DNA from: Caballeronia mineralivorans PML1(12)
GTDB taxonomy: Bacteria; Pseudomonadota; Gammaproteobacteria; Burkholderiales; Burkholderiaceae
Length of the DNA stretch: 64,000 bases
NCBI RefSeq assembly: GCF_001028175.1
Contig: NZ_AEJF01000108.1
Coordinates: 61,457 to 125,456, forward strand
Reading direction: 5' to 3'
A program made the translations under genes and the position numbers. Below, one piece after another: positions 18,508-26,339 of this stretch. Numbering within the stretch: the stretch's first letter is position 1; each line of letters starts with the position of its first letter. The notes below the pieces were generated by a model, which worked only from the letters and a program-made list of their open reading frames with translations, did no database searches and was not told where the DNA came from.

Positions 18508-18575
18508 ATTTAGTCATCAATTCATCAACCGGGCCGCGTCCGCACTGCGCCCCAACAGCATTCAAGGGAACCGTC

Positions 18576-19358
18576 ATGTCAATGGAATATCGCCTGCGCC
18601 GCACTCTCCCCAGTGATCGCGTCGCCATCATAATGCCGGTGGATCACGGCTTGATTTTTGACCGGATCGAAGGACTGGAGACGCCGTCTGCGCCTTTCTC
18701 AGCATGGGGAAAAAACGATGTGACAGGCTTCATGATGACGCCGGGCCAAGTGCGGCAAACGGCAGGTTATTTCGCGGCCAATCCGCAGCTGACGCGCGTG
18801 CTCACCATCGACACCTACTATGACTACCGAGAGATGGACGGCGGCGGATCACACGGCCTGATTACCGATATTGAAGAAGCCGTGAGAATGGGCGTGGACG
18901 CGGTAAAGATGCTGTTTCCATGGAACATGTCCAATGCAGAGCGCGTGGCGATGTGCACACGTGTTGGGAAAATCGTCAATGAATGCAACCGCTGGGAGAT
19001 TCCCTTGGTTCTCGAGCCGGTGATTATTGGCGCGCCCCGTACTGAGGAGGTGATCGAGCAAGAGGAGAAGATCGCGCGAATCGCATATGACCTTGGCGCG
19101 CATATCATCAAGATCGCGTTTCCGGGCGAAGATCGCACGCGACGTCTCGTCGAAGAACTGAAGGTCCCCCTCGTTATTGCCGGCGGGCCCCTCGCGGGGA
19201 ACCCAGCGGACACCGTCGATGCCGTTGCGCAGACAATCCGTTCGGGCGCTCGCGGCGTGATTGTCGGCCGTAACATATGGCAGCGCGAGCGTAGCGAGGG
19301 AGAGAAGGTGCTGGCTGATATAGCCAAACTCACGCGAGAAGTAAAGTTCAACGACTGA
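18576..19358 (+). CDS. DhnA/LacD-type class I aldolase
   Basis: 260 residues with TIM-barrel features of the DeoC/LacD/DhnA aldolases: IIMPVDHGLIF at 18-28, DAVKMLFPWN at 108-117, LVLEPVIIG at 144-152, AHIIKIAFPG at 175-184 with Lys179 the likely Schiff-base residue, and phosphate-binding IAGGPLAGN and GVIVGRNIWQ. It should cleave a ketose phosphate to two smaller carbonyl compounds. With a dihydroxyacetone kinase in the same regulon, one product may be dihydroxyacetone or its phosphate. The ATG at 18576 is preceded by AAGGGA. It is divergent from the regulator and shares its operators. Confidence 0.87.
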   Translation: MSMEYRLRRTLPSDRVAIIMPVDHGLIFDRIEGLETPSAPFSAWGKNDVTGFMMTPGQVRQTAGYFAANPQLTRVLTIDTYYDYREMDGGGSHGLITDIEEAVRMGVDAVKMLFPWNMSNAERVAMCTRVGKIVNECNRWEIPLVLEPVIIGAPRTEEVIEQEEKIARIAYDLGAHIIKIAFPGEDRTRRLVEELKVPLVIAGGPLAGNPADTVDAVAQTIRSGARGVIVGRNIWQRERSEGEKVLADIAKLTREVKFND

Positions 19359-19394
19359 CATTTGCTCGAGAAGTCGAACCGCGCTACGAGGATT

Positions 19395-19437
19395 AACACG
19401 CAGAAGTAATGCCCGCGATGCTATCTGCGTGTTTTTT
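19395..19437 (+). terminator. Rho-independent terminator after the aldolase
   Basis: A ten-base stem (AACACGCAGA at 19395-19404 with TCTGCGTGTT at 19424-19433), a 19-base loop and a run of T residues to 19437. It lies 37 bp after the aldolase stop and marks the end of that transcript. Confidence 0.85.
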
Positions 19438-20226
19438 CAGGAATTCGCAGCTCGCTTTCATCGATTACCGCTTCTGCGCCAACTGCCCTCGCAAGAAGCC
19501 GTTAATTGTCGACAGCGCATCCGAGTGGACGGAGCATGCGCTTCGTAGTATCCGACTATATATTACGGACGTCGAATCCGGTTGGTGACCGAACGACAGC
19601 GCGCGGAAAAGGGCCTTGATGCGCGTCGGATTTTCAATCTCGTGCGTGCGTCATGGGGTGCCCTTCTATGACCAGGAAGTTGTCAAGATCTTTTGTAAGC
19701 GCCCGGTGATGGCACTGATAAATCAACCTGACAGCGCCGTACGGAGGCATGTCGATTTTCAATCTTGCCTATACTGCGCCCCAATTCGGTGTGTCTGGCG
19801 GTGTCTGCATAACCGCAGGAGGTGTGGTGAAGGTCGCCTTACGTAGAGGCGTTTTCGTTGAAGGTACGCACCCTACCCTGAGAGGCGGCGGCTGGTTGAC
19901 GGTCATTCCCGCGGACGGAAACCTCTCTACAAACCTTGGAACATCAGCAGAAAAGACCAGGGTGATAACAAGCACACTTACCAGTGCCGTTACGATCGGA
20001 ACGATCCAGATAAGCAGTGTTTGATAGCTGCGCCTAATGACGGTACTGGGTGGAATGAAGGAATTCATAAAAAGTCCTGCTGATTGAAAGAATGCCATCC
20101 TGCGGATGTTGATGAGACTTCCCGGTGCCAGTCCATTCCCTCGCCGGGGAAAAACTTTATCGTTAGGTTTGCACACATCCAAGCGGCAGCGCTCAAGTGG
20201 GACGTAACCCATCACCACGGCATCCA
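19438..20226. other. Intergenic region with one doubtful small minus-strand frame
   Basis: No gene can be named with confidence. A minus-strand frame from ATG 20068 to 19769 (99 residues) has AGGA seven bases before the start and one clear membrane helix (TLLIWIVPIVTALVSVLVIT), but its second half is proline/threonine-rich and unlike any family I know. A longer version of the frame up to 20539 has arginine/cysteine-rich composition typical of a shadow. Treat as possible small membrane protein, unproven. Confidence 0.3.
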
Positions 20227-20484
20227 TCATCGTCTTAGTTGCTCGCCCGACGTGACGGCACGGTGCACATTGGCATCGTGAATGTCGGGGTATATGCCAA
20301 AAACAAACGTGATGTACAGCAACCCCGCAAATATGCCGGCTAGTGAACCCCAAATATCTCGAGACAATGCGCCTCGCAGGAATTGGAGGGGAACGCCGAC
20401 CAGCAGGTACACGGCAACGAATATCAGCGCGACCATCAAAGGTGGTGGCGCGCTCAGTGCAAAGAAATTCGCAATCGCGAGCAT
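20227..20484 (-). CDS. Small membrane protein, unknown function
   Basis: 85 residues with two or three hydrophobic segments: LMVALIFVAVYLLVGVPLQF near residues 16-36 and WGSLAGIFAGLLYITFVFG near 45-65, separated by the basic loop LRGALSRD. Composition and hydrophobic periodicity look like a real inner-membrane protein rather than an antisense shadow. The start is ATG 20484, with GTG at 20487 an alternative. I do not recognise a family. It stands alone, upstream of the doubtful frame at 19769-20068 on the same strand. Confidence 0.45.
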   Translation of the reverse strand: MLAIANFFALSAPPPLMVALIFVAVYLLVGVPLQFLRGALSRDIWGSLAGIFAGLLYITFVFGIYPDIHDANVHRAVTSGEQLRR

Positions 20485-20615
20485 CACAACAAATCACCAG
20501 GCGGTTCGAGTTTGTGCGGGGCAGGTGCAAACAAGGCACAGGCAGTCATTTCGAGCCTTGTGCGTCGGGAGGTGCATGTTCGCGACCTGCGCCAAAGACC
20601 GGGGAGCGGCCGGAG

Positions 20616-21278
20616 TTAGCGGAGCTGGGCGAGCAATGCATCTGCTCCCTTGTCAACGCCAACCTTAGCCGCCCCAAGCGATCCAAAGCTGGCAGTGATG
20701 TTCATCGCATTCGGATACTGCCTGGTCAAGTAGGCGTTCAGCAACTTGTTATTCGACGCATCGTAGATCTCGACGACGTAGGACACCGATCCGCCAAAGG
20801 CGCTCTTCTCGCCTCGAACCGCCTGCACGCCGTTATAGATGTTGCCGAAAATGTCGAAATGGGTGACTTGCCCGGCCACTAGTTTGGTCGACTCGGCGCC
20901 AGTCAGGATCAGTTTGACCCGAAGTGTGCCGGGTGCCGCCTTCACTGTGGGCTCGAACATGGTCCCCAGCTTTTTCATGAACGTCGTCCTCAGATACTCA
21001 GCAAGGGCCGCCTTGTCCTCATCACTCAGGTTTCCGAACTGGCTATCTTTGCCATCGTAGATTTCGACGGGATCAACCATCACATTCGAGTAAGACCGCC
21101 AGTTCACGGCCGTCGAATAGCGATAGGGGACGCGGCTGGAATCGTCCTGAGCGTTCGGCTTCAGGTACGACGACGACGGAATGCCAGAGTAAGGAACGGG
21201 CTGTACACCCGCACAGCCTACCAACGAAAAAAATGCGATACCGCACAGTAGTGGGCGAAGATTTTTGATGAGATTCAC
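20616..21278 (-). CDS. DUF3313 family lipoprotein
   Basis: 220 residues. A short signal ends in the lipobox LVGC (Cys22), predicting lipid attachment. The rest matches the DUF3313 pattern: VMVDPVEIYDG, DEDKAALAEYLRTTFMKKLG, LRVKLILTGAE and the closing GADALLAQLR. GTG at 21278 is chosen because it places the signal peptide at the N-terminus; the frame upstream is open but lacks such features. It is downstream of the MipA gene on the same strand, with a perfect 16-bp palindrome between them, suggesting separate control by a neighbouring TetR. Its cellular role is unknown; DUF3313 proteins are exported envelope proteins. Confidence 0.85.
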   Translation of the reverse strand: MNLIKNLRPLLCGIAFFSLVGCAGVQPVPYSGIPSSSYLKPNAQDDSSRVPYRYSTAVNWRSYSNVMVDPVEIYDGKDSQFGNLSDEDKAALAEYLRTTFMKKLGTMFEPTVKAAPGTLRVKLILTGAESTKLVAGQVTHFDIFGNIYNGVQAVRGEKSAFGGSVSYVVEIYDASNNKLLNAYLTRQYPNAMNITASFGSLGAAKVGVDKGADALLAQLR

Positions 21279-21364
21279 TTTGGAGTCCAGGTTGGGCGCT
21301 CGCGAGCGATTGCGCCGATCGGATGGCCATTTGCCAGCTTGCGCCAGCACGCGATTAGGTATAA

Positions 21365-21380
21365 AACCGTCTAGACGGTT
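21365..21380. promoter_or_regulatory. TetR-type operator A (perfect palindrome)
   Basis: AACCGTCTAGACGGTT is a perfect 16-bp palindrome, 85 bp upstream of the lipoprotein start. Two close variants precede the MipA gene, next to two TetR genes. One TetR protein probably binds here. Confidence 0.75.
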
Positions 21381-21394
21381 CGCAAACGGGTGCA

Positions 21395-22240
21395 TCAAAA
21401 CACGTAGTTGGCAAAAGCACCATAGGTAATCTGGTTCTTCTTTTCCACGACGGGGCTGCTGCCAACTGCTCCCGGCAGCCTCGTTGCGACAACCCGCGCG
21501 CCGAGGTTCCAGTGTTTGTTGAACTTGTAATTAGCACCTACTGAGAAGCGGACTGCAGCGATGCCCGATCCCGGGTTGTACTGCGGCAAGCGCGATCGGG
21601 CGCTATCAGCTTCGCTGATGCCGAAGAAAGTCTGGTTGTACTGGCTGCTCGCCCAGGTCACGCCCGGTCCTGCAGTCAGAGTGAGCTGGCTGACGGGGCG
21701 ATATGCGCCAAGCAGGTCGAACGATGCCGTCGTGCCCTGATGCTTTCCGCCAATGTCCTGCGAGACAGCAGCGACTGCGGAAAGCCACTCAAGGTTGTAG
21801 CTGGCGAACAGCGTCGCGTGCGCTGTTCGGTCGATATCCCCCAGCCCATGCAAATGTGCATCGTCAGATTCTTTGCGGGGCTTGACGAAGTCGTAGGAGA
21901 CGGCAACGCCCACACGAAAGCGGTCGTCTCGGTACAAAAAGGCCCCAAGCCCAAAAGGAACGTTTGCGTCTGGCACGGACCCGAAAAAGAATCGTCCATA
22001 GCCTACCCCGATGAGAGGGGCGGGCGTAAACCGGTAATCTCTTGCGCCAGGATACTTTGGGACCATGAATGCGCCAGCACCTAGCGAGAAGCGCCATCCG
22101 TCGGCAGTGAGCTGATCGTTCGTTGATGACGCGGCAGCAGACGGTGCGGTGCTGGTTTGCGCCATGGCCTGGCCGAAAGGCAGGGAAGTGGCCAACAAAA
22201 TTAGGTATCCTGAGCATACATGTCGCTTCGCAGATCGCAT
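21395..22240 (-). CDS. MipA/OmpV family outer-membrane protein
   Basis: 281 residues. Signal peptide with hydrophobic core YLILLATSLPFG and cleavage after AMA. The MipA/OmpV opening GWRFSLGAGAFMVPKYPGA is followed by alternating beta strands and a C-terminal Phe (GAFANYVF). Members sit in the outer membrane, some as scaffolds for murein enzymes and others induced by solvents, antibiotics or salt. ATG 22240 has GGGGA six bases upstream; ATG 22252 has none. Two palindromic operators at 22352 and 22424 lie in its promoter region, so it is probably TetR-controlled together with the lipoprotein gene. Confidence 0.88.
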   Translation of the reverse strand: MRSAKRHVCSGYLILLATSLPFGQAMAQTSTAPSAAASSTNDQLTADGWRFSLGAGAFMVPKYPGARDYRFTPAPLIGVGYGRFFFGSVPDANVPFGLGAFLYRDDRFRVGVAVSYDFVKPRKESDDAHLHGLGDIDRTAHATLFASYNLEWLSAVAAVSQDIGGKHQGTTASFDLLGAYRPVSQLTLTAGPGVTWASSQYNQTFFGISEADSARSRLPQYNPGSGIAAVRFSVGANYKFNKHWNLGARVVATRLPGAVGSSPVVEKKNQITYGAFANYVF

Positions 22241-22294
22241 TTGCTTCCCCATGAAATGTGAAAAGGTACTGGCCGGTCGACTGGCTATTTGATC

Positions 22295-22329
22295 GAGCCG
22301 GGAGCCGGGAGCCGGGAGCCGGGAACCGG
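22295..22329. repeat. Tandem 7-bp repeat (five copies)
   Basis: Four exact copies of GAGCCGG followed by GAACCGG, lying between the MipA start and its first operator. Such a short tandem repeat can vary in number by slippage and so shift promoter-to-gene spacing. No coding role is evident. Confidence 0.85.
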
Positions 22330-22351
22330 TCCGGAACATCCATTGACCAAG

Positions 22352-22373
22352 AAAAGCCGTCTGGACGGTTTTT
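22352..22373. promoter_or_regulatory. TetR-type operator B
   Basis: Palindrome centred on CCGTCTGGACGG (22357-22368) with A/T-rich arms giving ten of eleven paired positions. It is the same motif as operator A and lies about 110 bp upstream of the MipA start. Confidence 0.72.
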
Positions 22374-22423
22374 ATTGGTCTTGTAAACATTACGGAAGGA
22401 AGTCTATCATGAAAGTTCAGGGA

Positions 22424-22445
22424 AAAAAACGTCTGGACGGTTTTT
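22424..22445. promoter_or_regulatory. TetR-type operator C
   Basis: Contains CGTCTGGACGG within A-run and T-run arms; one mismatch in the palindrome. It is about 70 bp from operator B and about 170 bp upstream of the first TetR gene, so it could serve both directions. A weaker relative, GTCCGGAC at 22539-22546, lies nearer the TetR start. Confidence 0.68.
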
Positions 22446-22617
22446 GTAATAGAATTATCGCTACGGTCTTCACGCCATGGCCTAACGCACACGGTCTGAT
22501 CGCTTCCAATGTTCCCGTGTCGTAGAGTAGGTGTGTTCGTCCGGACCCCTTGGGGGCCCGATCAACACTGTCTCCGTTTGGGGGGGATCGGAGTAGCTAT
22601 TTTTGGGAGACAGAATT

Positions 22618-23199
22618 TTGGAAAGTCCTACGCGTTCAGAGCAAACCCGAAACGCAATTGTCGAGGCGGCGTTGACAATTCTGGATCGAGACGGTGCAGC
22701 CAAGCTAACTTTCGAGGCGATTGCCCGTGAGTGCGGTATAAGCAAGGGTGCGGTGACGCACCACTTCCACTCCAAGAGTGCTCTGCTCAAGGAAGTGTTC
22801 CAATATCGAAGCGACAGTTTCGAAGTTTTCCGGCGCAATTACCTTGCGTCCCGAACGCCGGAGGATGGGCAGCAAGCACTGGCGTTACATATCGCGACCA
22901 CGCGTGAAATGGTGGAGCGGTCGCGGTCGCCCGCTCGCGCCATGTTGTCCATCCTTGCGGATGATCCAACCCCGATGGAAGTGCCCAGGAAAATGTTCGC
23001 GCAGCAAGTGGAGCAGATCAGGAAGGAGGCACCGGACCCGGATCTCGCATTGTTGCGTTGGGAGGCAGGATGGGGACTCGCACTATACACACTGTTTGGC
23101 CTCTCTCCGTTGTCTGACGAAGAGCGAAGCCGTCTGTTCGACCAATTGCTTGACAATAGTCGATGGACGTCCTTCGAAAGGCCATCCCGATCGGATTGA
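22618..23199 (+). CDS. TetR-family transcriptional regulator (first of two)
   Basis: 193 residues. The N-terminal HTH is AIVEAALTILDRDGAAKLTF then AIARECGISKGAVTHHFHSK, canonical for TetR. The C-terminal domain contains LRWEAGWGLALYTLFGLSPLSDEER, resembling the C-terminal family found in regulators of efflux/envelope genes. TTG at 22618 is preferred because GGGAGA lies eight bases upstream. It is divergent from the MipA gene, whose promoter carries matching palindromes, so it is the most likely repressor of MipA and the lipoprotein. Confidence 0.88.
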   Translation: MESPTRSEQTRNAIVEAALTILDRDGAAKLTFEAIARECGISKGAVTHHFHSKSALLKEVFQYRSDSFEVFRRNYLASRTPEDGQQALALHIATTREMVERSRSPARAMLSILADDPTPMEVPRKMFAQQVEQIRKEAPDPDLALLRWEAGWGLALYTLFGLSPLSDEERSRLFDQLLDNSRWTSFERPSRSD

Positions 23200-23304
23200 T
23201 GCGATTGTATCGGCTCTCCCTTCTGTTGCTTGACGCGCAATGATTCAACCTAGTAATTTGTTGTGCCTGCCGGCATCCGCCGATGCACACTCAATCAGGA
23301 CAAG

Positions 23305-23889
23305 ATGGACAACTCGACCCGTTCGGAGCGCTCAAGAAACACCGCGATCAAGGCGGCGCTCGCCATCCTTTCACGAGACGGTCCCGGTGGCCTCACTTTT
23401 GATGCGCTTTCACGTGAAAGCGGTATCAGTAAAGGGGGGCTGCTGCATCAGTTTCGTACAAAGACGGGCGTCCTGAAGGCACTGCTGGATTATCAGAGAC
23501 GATACTACGGCGAGGTTGAAATTGCTTATCTTCGATCCCACCATGTTCCCGAAAGGGCCCAGCGTCTTGCTGCGCATATCGCGACAATGAGGGAGACCAT
23601 CAACCAGCGGTATTCGGTCAATCGGGCCGTTCTTGCCGCGCTTGTTCAGGAACCGGAACTTCTCGATAGCATTCGCGAGACTCACGCGGTGAACTTGACG
23701 AGGCTTCGAGAGGACGCGTCTGACGGGGATCTGGCGGTGTTTCGTTGGGCTGCAGCGATTGGTCTCGCTTTCACCGATCTGCTAGGCATGTCTCCACTTT
23801 CAACCCAGGAGCGCGAAAGACTGTTCGAACGATTGCTTGACGAAGAATGTTGGCAGGGCGGGGCACCGTCAGACACATCGACGGCTTGA
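23305..23889 (+). CDS. TetR-family transcriptional regulator (second, paralogous)
   Basis: 194 residues, clearly a paralogue of the preceding gene: STRSERSRNTAIKAALAILS aligns with the start of the first, the HTH reads ALSRESGISKGGLLHQFRTK, and both end with GLSPLS/GMSPLS followed by a DEER- or QERERLF-like helix. ATG 23305 has AGGA just upstream. The recognition helix differs (KGAVTHHF versus KGGLLHQF), so the two may read different operators or different inducers. It follows the first TetR by 105 bp on the same strand. Confidence 0.88.
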   Translation: MDNSTRSERSRNTAIKAALAILSRDGPGGLTFDALSRESGISKGGLLHQFRTKTGVLKALLDYQRRYYGEVEIAYLRSHHVPERAQRLAAHIATMRETINQRYSVNRAVLAALVQEPELLDSIRETHAVNLTRLREDASDGDLAVFRWAAAIGLAFTDLLGMSPLSTQERERLFERLLDEECWQGGAPSDTSTA

Positions 23890-23974
23890 ACGGAGGCTGC
23901 GGATGGACATAGTTAGTCTATGCTTTTCCCAGTCGCGGTTACAGTGGCCTCGGCTTGACAGTTCAGATCTTCGG

Positions 23975-24679
23975 AGGGCGCTGTTCAGCCATTTCATCCC
24001 GTGCGGCGTGCATGAGGCCGTCTACATTCTCGACGGGTTGATCAGGAATACATCCGACGTGCAGCCCGATACCGCTCACGGCGCGACGCAGGCGCAAAGC
24101 ACGCCGGTATTCGGTCTCACGCACCTGCTCGGAATCAACCTGATGCCGCGCATTCGCAACATCAGGGATCTGAGGTTCTACAAGGCCGACCGCCTCAGGT
24201 GCTATAAGAACATCAGCTCACCGTTTCGCGAGTCCATCGACTGGGCACTGATCGAACGACATTTCCCCGACATACTGCGCGTAGCCATCTCGATCAAGGC
24301 GGGCAAGATGAAATCCTCGACGATCCTGCGCCGCCTGGGCTCGGAGACCCTGAAAAACAAGTTGTATTTTGCGTTCCGCGAACTCGGCCGTGTAATCCGC
24401 ACGCTGTTCCTGCTGAAATACATCAGCGATCCGCAGATGCGCCGCACGAGTGACGCCGAGACCAACAAAAGCGAACAGTTCAACGGTTTTGCGCAATGGC
24501 TGATGTTCGGCAACCGGAGCGTCATCGCCGAAAATATCCGGCACGAGCAGCGCAAGGTCATCAAGTGCAATCAGCTCGTCGCGCACATGGTGATCCTCTA
24601 CACCGTGCAATGGATGTCGCGCGCGCTCAAGGCACTGCAGGCGAACCTCGTAGACCGACGAGTGGACGCAAACAATTAA
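23975..24679 (+). pseudogene. Tn3-family transposase, C-terminal fragment
   Basis: The frame matches the C-terminal quarter of Tn3 transposases: ALFSHFIPCGVHEAVYILDG, NTSDVQPDTAHGATQAQS, FGLTHLLGINLMPRIRN, AISIKAGKMKSSTILRRLG and FRELGRVIRTLFLLKYISDP. More than two thirds of the usual roughly 1,000-residue protein is missing at the N-terminus, including most of the catalytic DDE region. The tail also frameshifts: YAHRYNILR, resembling the normal C-terminal helix, is in another frame near 24680-24715. It is a dead transposon remnant next to the parDE genes. Confidence 0.88.
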
Positions 24680-24715
24680 GGTATGCCCATAGATACAACA
24701 TTCTTCGCGTGAAAC

Positions 24716-25169
24716 CGTGAGTTGGACTTACGGCCGACACCGAGCATGCGCCGCAAATTCGGACCATCTGGCCCAGCAGCAAGATTCCGACGCCTACCCG
24801 CTGTGGATGGCGGTCGATCTATATCACACGAAGCGATCGATCGCTGAGCGAGTTGAGGGGACGCTTAGGCAGTGGCACATACGGAAACTATCCAAGTTAG
24901 CGTATTAATTCGGTAACCTAATTAATTTGACATAAAAAGAATGATCGAAATTTAGTTCGCATTCCTATGCGTATTAAGGCGAGCGGGTTATCAATTTATG
25001 CAGTGGGCCGCTGCACAAATTCGGATATATGGTGCCTCCAAGGTGCGAGGTGACAGTCTGCGCATGGCGGGGAGGGCTGCTGGTTAGATGCAATGTCCGT
25101 GCACGATGGGGCGGCAAAAGGGGGAAGTGCGTGAATGCTCCTCACGGACCTGGTGTCGTGCAGAGGCTG
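24716..25169. other. Intergenic stretch, transposon tail, no gene recognised
   Basis: Short open frames here lack recognisable similarity. The AT-rich part at 24895-24960 stands out from the GC-rich surroundings and is consistent with foreign DNA. I see no intact Tn3 terminal inverted repeat. Confidence 0.45.
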
Positions 25170-25508
25170 TCAATGAGTCTCATCGTCGTTGCTCTCCAGC
25201 CAAGCCGGAATATCACGCTTGCCGTTGAGCACGCGCCAGACTTCCACATGAGCATCGCGCTCAATATAGAAGATTAGGTGCGGATACCGATCCAGTGGCC
25301 ACGACCGCAGGTCTGGGATACCCAGCTCGTACGCGTAACGGGGAGATCCGATGTTCGGGTGCTTGGAGAGACGCTCGTAAGCCTGCTCGATCTCCGCGAT
25401 GAATCCGAGCGCAGCCTGCTCCGAGCCTTCGTCTACGAGGTAGTGCGTCACCTCGTCCTCGACGTCCTGCCTGGCTAGCCTTGTCGGTATGACGGGCTTA
25501 GCCCTCAT
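25170..25508 (-). CDS. parE: ParE-type toxin (RelE/ParE superfamily)
   Basis: 112 residues with the ParE pattern: LARQDVEDEVTHYLVDEGSE, a helix pair ALGFIAEIEQAYERLSKHPN, GSPRYAYELGIPDLRSWPLD and the strand HLIFYIERDAHVEVWRVLNG followed by RDIPAWL. ParE toxins poison DNA gyrase; RelE relatives cut mRNA. The start overlaps the ParD stop by four bases (ATGA), the standard coupling of antitoxin then toxin. Length is ordinary and no disruption is visible, so the pair is likely functional. Confidence 0.9.
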   Translation of the reverse strand: MRAKPVIPTRLARQDVEDEVTHYLVDEGSEQAALGFIAEIEQAYERLSKHPNIGSPRYAYELGIPDLRSWPLDRYPHLIFYIERDAHVEVWRVLNGKRDIPAWLESNDDETH

Positions 25509-25741
25509 TTGCGAGAAGTACGCACGCGAGCGCGCAGCGATTCGAAGTAGTCGGCGTCAACCGGGGCGGCGAGGCCGGACGTTGCGCCCTGCAGGATTAT
25601 TGCGCGCAGACGCTTGCGATCTTGGTCTTTTCGGATCAGTTCGCGGACGTATTCGCTACTCGTGCCGTACCCGCCCTCGCCAACCTGTTCGTCGACGTAG
25701 ACCTTCAGCGAATCCGGTAGGGAAATGTTCATAGTCGTCAT
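25505..25741 (-). CDS. parD: ParD-type antitoxin (ribbon-helix-helix)
   Basis: 78 residues. The N-terminal ribbon MNISLPDSLKVYVDEQV and helices GTSSEYVRELIRKDQDRKRL form the CC2985/ParD RHH DNA-binding domain, while the C-terminal segment ending VDADYFESLRARV wraps the toxin. It should neutralise ParE and autorepress through the 21-bp palindrome 18 bp upstream. ATG 25741 is used; ATG 25732 also fits. The pair sits between decayed transposon fragments, where it may have stabilised a mobile element. Confidence 0.9.
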   Translation of the reverse strand: MTTMNISLPDSLKVYVDEQVGEGGYGTSSEYVRELIRKDQDRKRLRAIILQGATSGLAAPVDADYFESLRARVRTSRK

Positions 25742-25758
25742 AAAACAACTCTAGCACG

Positions 25759-25779
25759 CTTTGGCAAATTTTGCCAAAG
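25759..25779. promoter_or_regulatory. parDE autoregulatory operator
   Basis: Arms CTTTGGCAAA and TTTGCCAAAG form a perfect 10+10 bp inverted repeat with a single central base, 18 bp upstream of parD. RHH antitoxins bind such palindromes over their own promoters. Confidence 0.75.
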
Positions 25780-26007
25780 TGATGCGGTGTTATGAGCGGC
25801 TGATACAGAGTGACTGCTACGGCTTTGGTGCGCATAGACTATGAACGGTAGTTGACGTCGGGCGAACAAAGCACCGGATATGCGACCGTGCGCGCGGTGT
25901 TCGACCGTACGCTTGGTCAATTCATAACGTATTCATTTGACATAATGCTAATTATCAACTTTTAAGCTGTAGAGGCAATATCCTAATGTCGTACTTAGGC
26001 AAAGTAC

Positions 26008-26179
26008 AAATGTCGTAGCCAAGCCGTTTTCGGGCCATGCTGGATGCCGGTTCTTCAGACTGCCGGAGTTCATCGTGGCGCTTACCGGGATGATCACCAT
26101 GACGATGCGCGAGCTGGATCGGTTCAAGGTCATTCAATCGGTGGTCGGCTACGGATCAATGGGCACGCTCGCGGCTTGA
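26008..26179 (+). mobile_element. ISNCY/IS1202-like insertion sequence remnant (left end)
   Basis: Positions 26090-26179 encode MITMTMRELDRFKVIQSVV and a few more residues, the typical N-terminus of ISNCY (IS1202-group) transposases, then stop. The 93 bp at 26008-26100 reappear at 36162-36254 in the same orientation with 86/93 identity. Only the left end and start of the transposase survive. Confidence 0.65.
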
Positions 26180-26339
26180 ACCTTCTAGTACGCGCGGCGC
26201 TCACAACGGCGCGCACAGGAGTTGGACGCCATGTCGCGGTCGACATCCGCCTGAGCTAGGGCTAGGACTCACACCCCTATCTGCACAGCGCCTTAGGATC
26301 TCCCGGTCTAACCGTTGCATCGAGTTCTGGCCGTCAGCC

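Noticed and set aside
19769..20539. 256-codon minus-strand frame
   Set aside because: Most of it is Cys/Arg-rich without similarity and it overlaps a more protein-like frame at 20227-20484; only its last 99 codons are a weak candidate.
22295..22329. CRISPR-like repeat
   Set aside because: Units are 7 bp and contiguous with no spacers; it is a simple tandem repeat.
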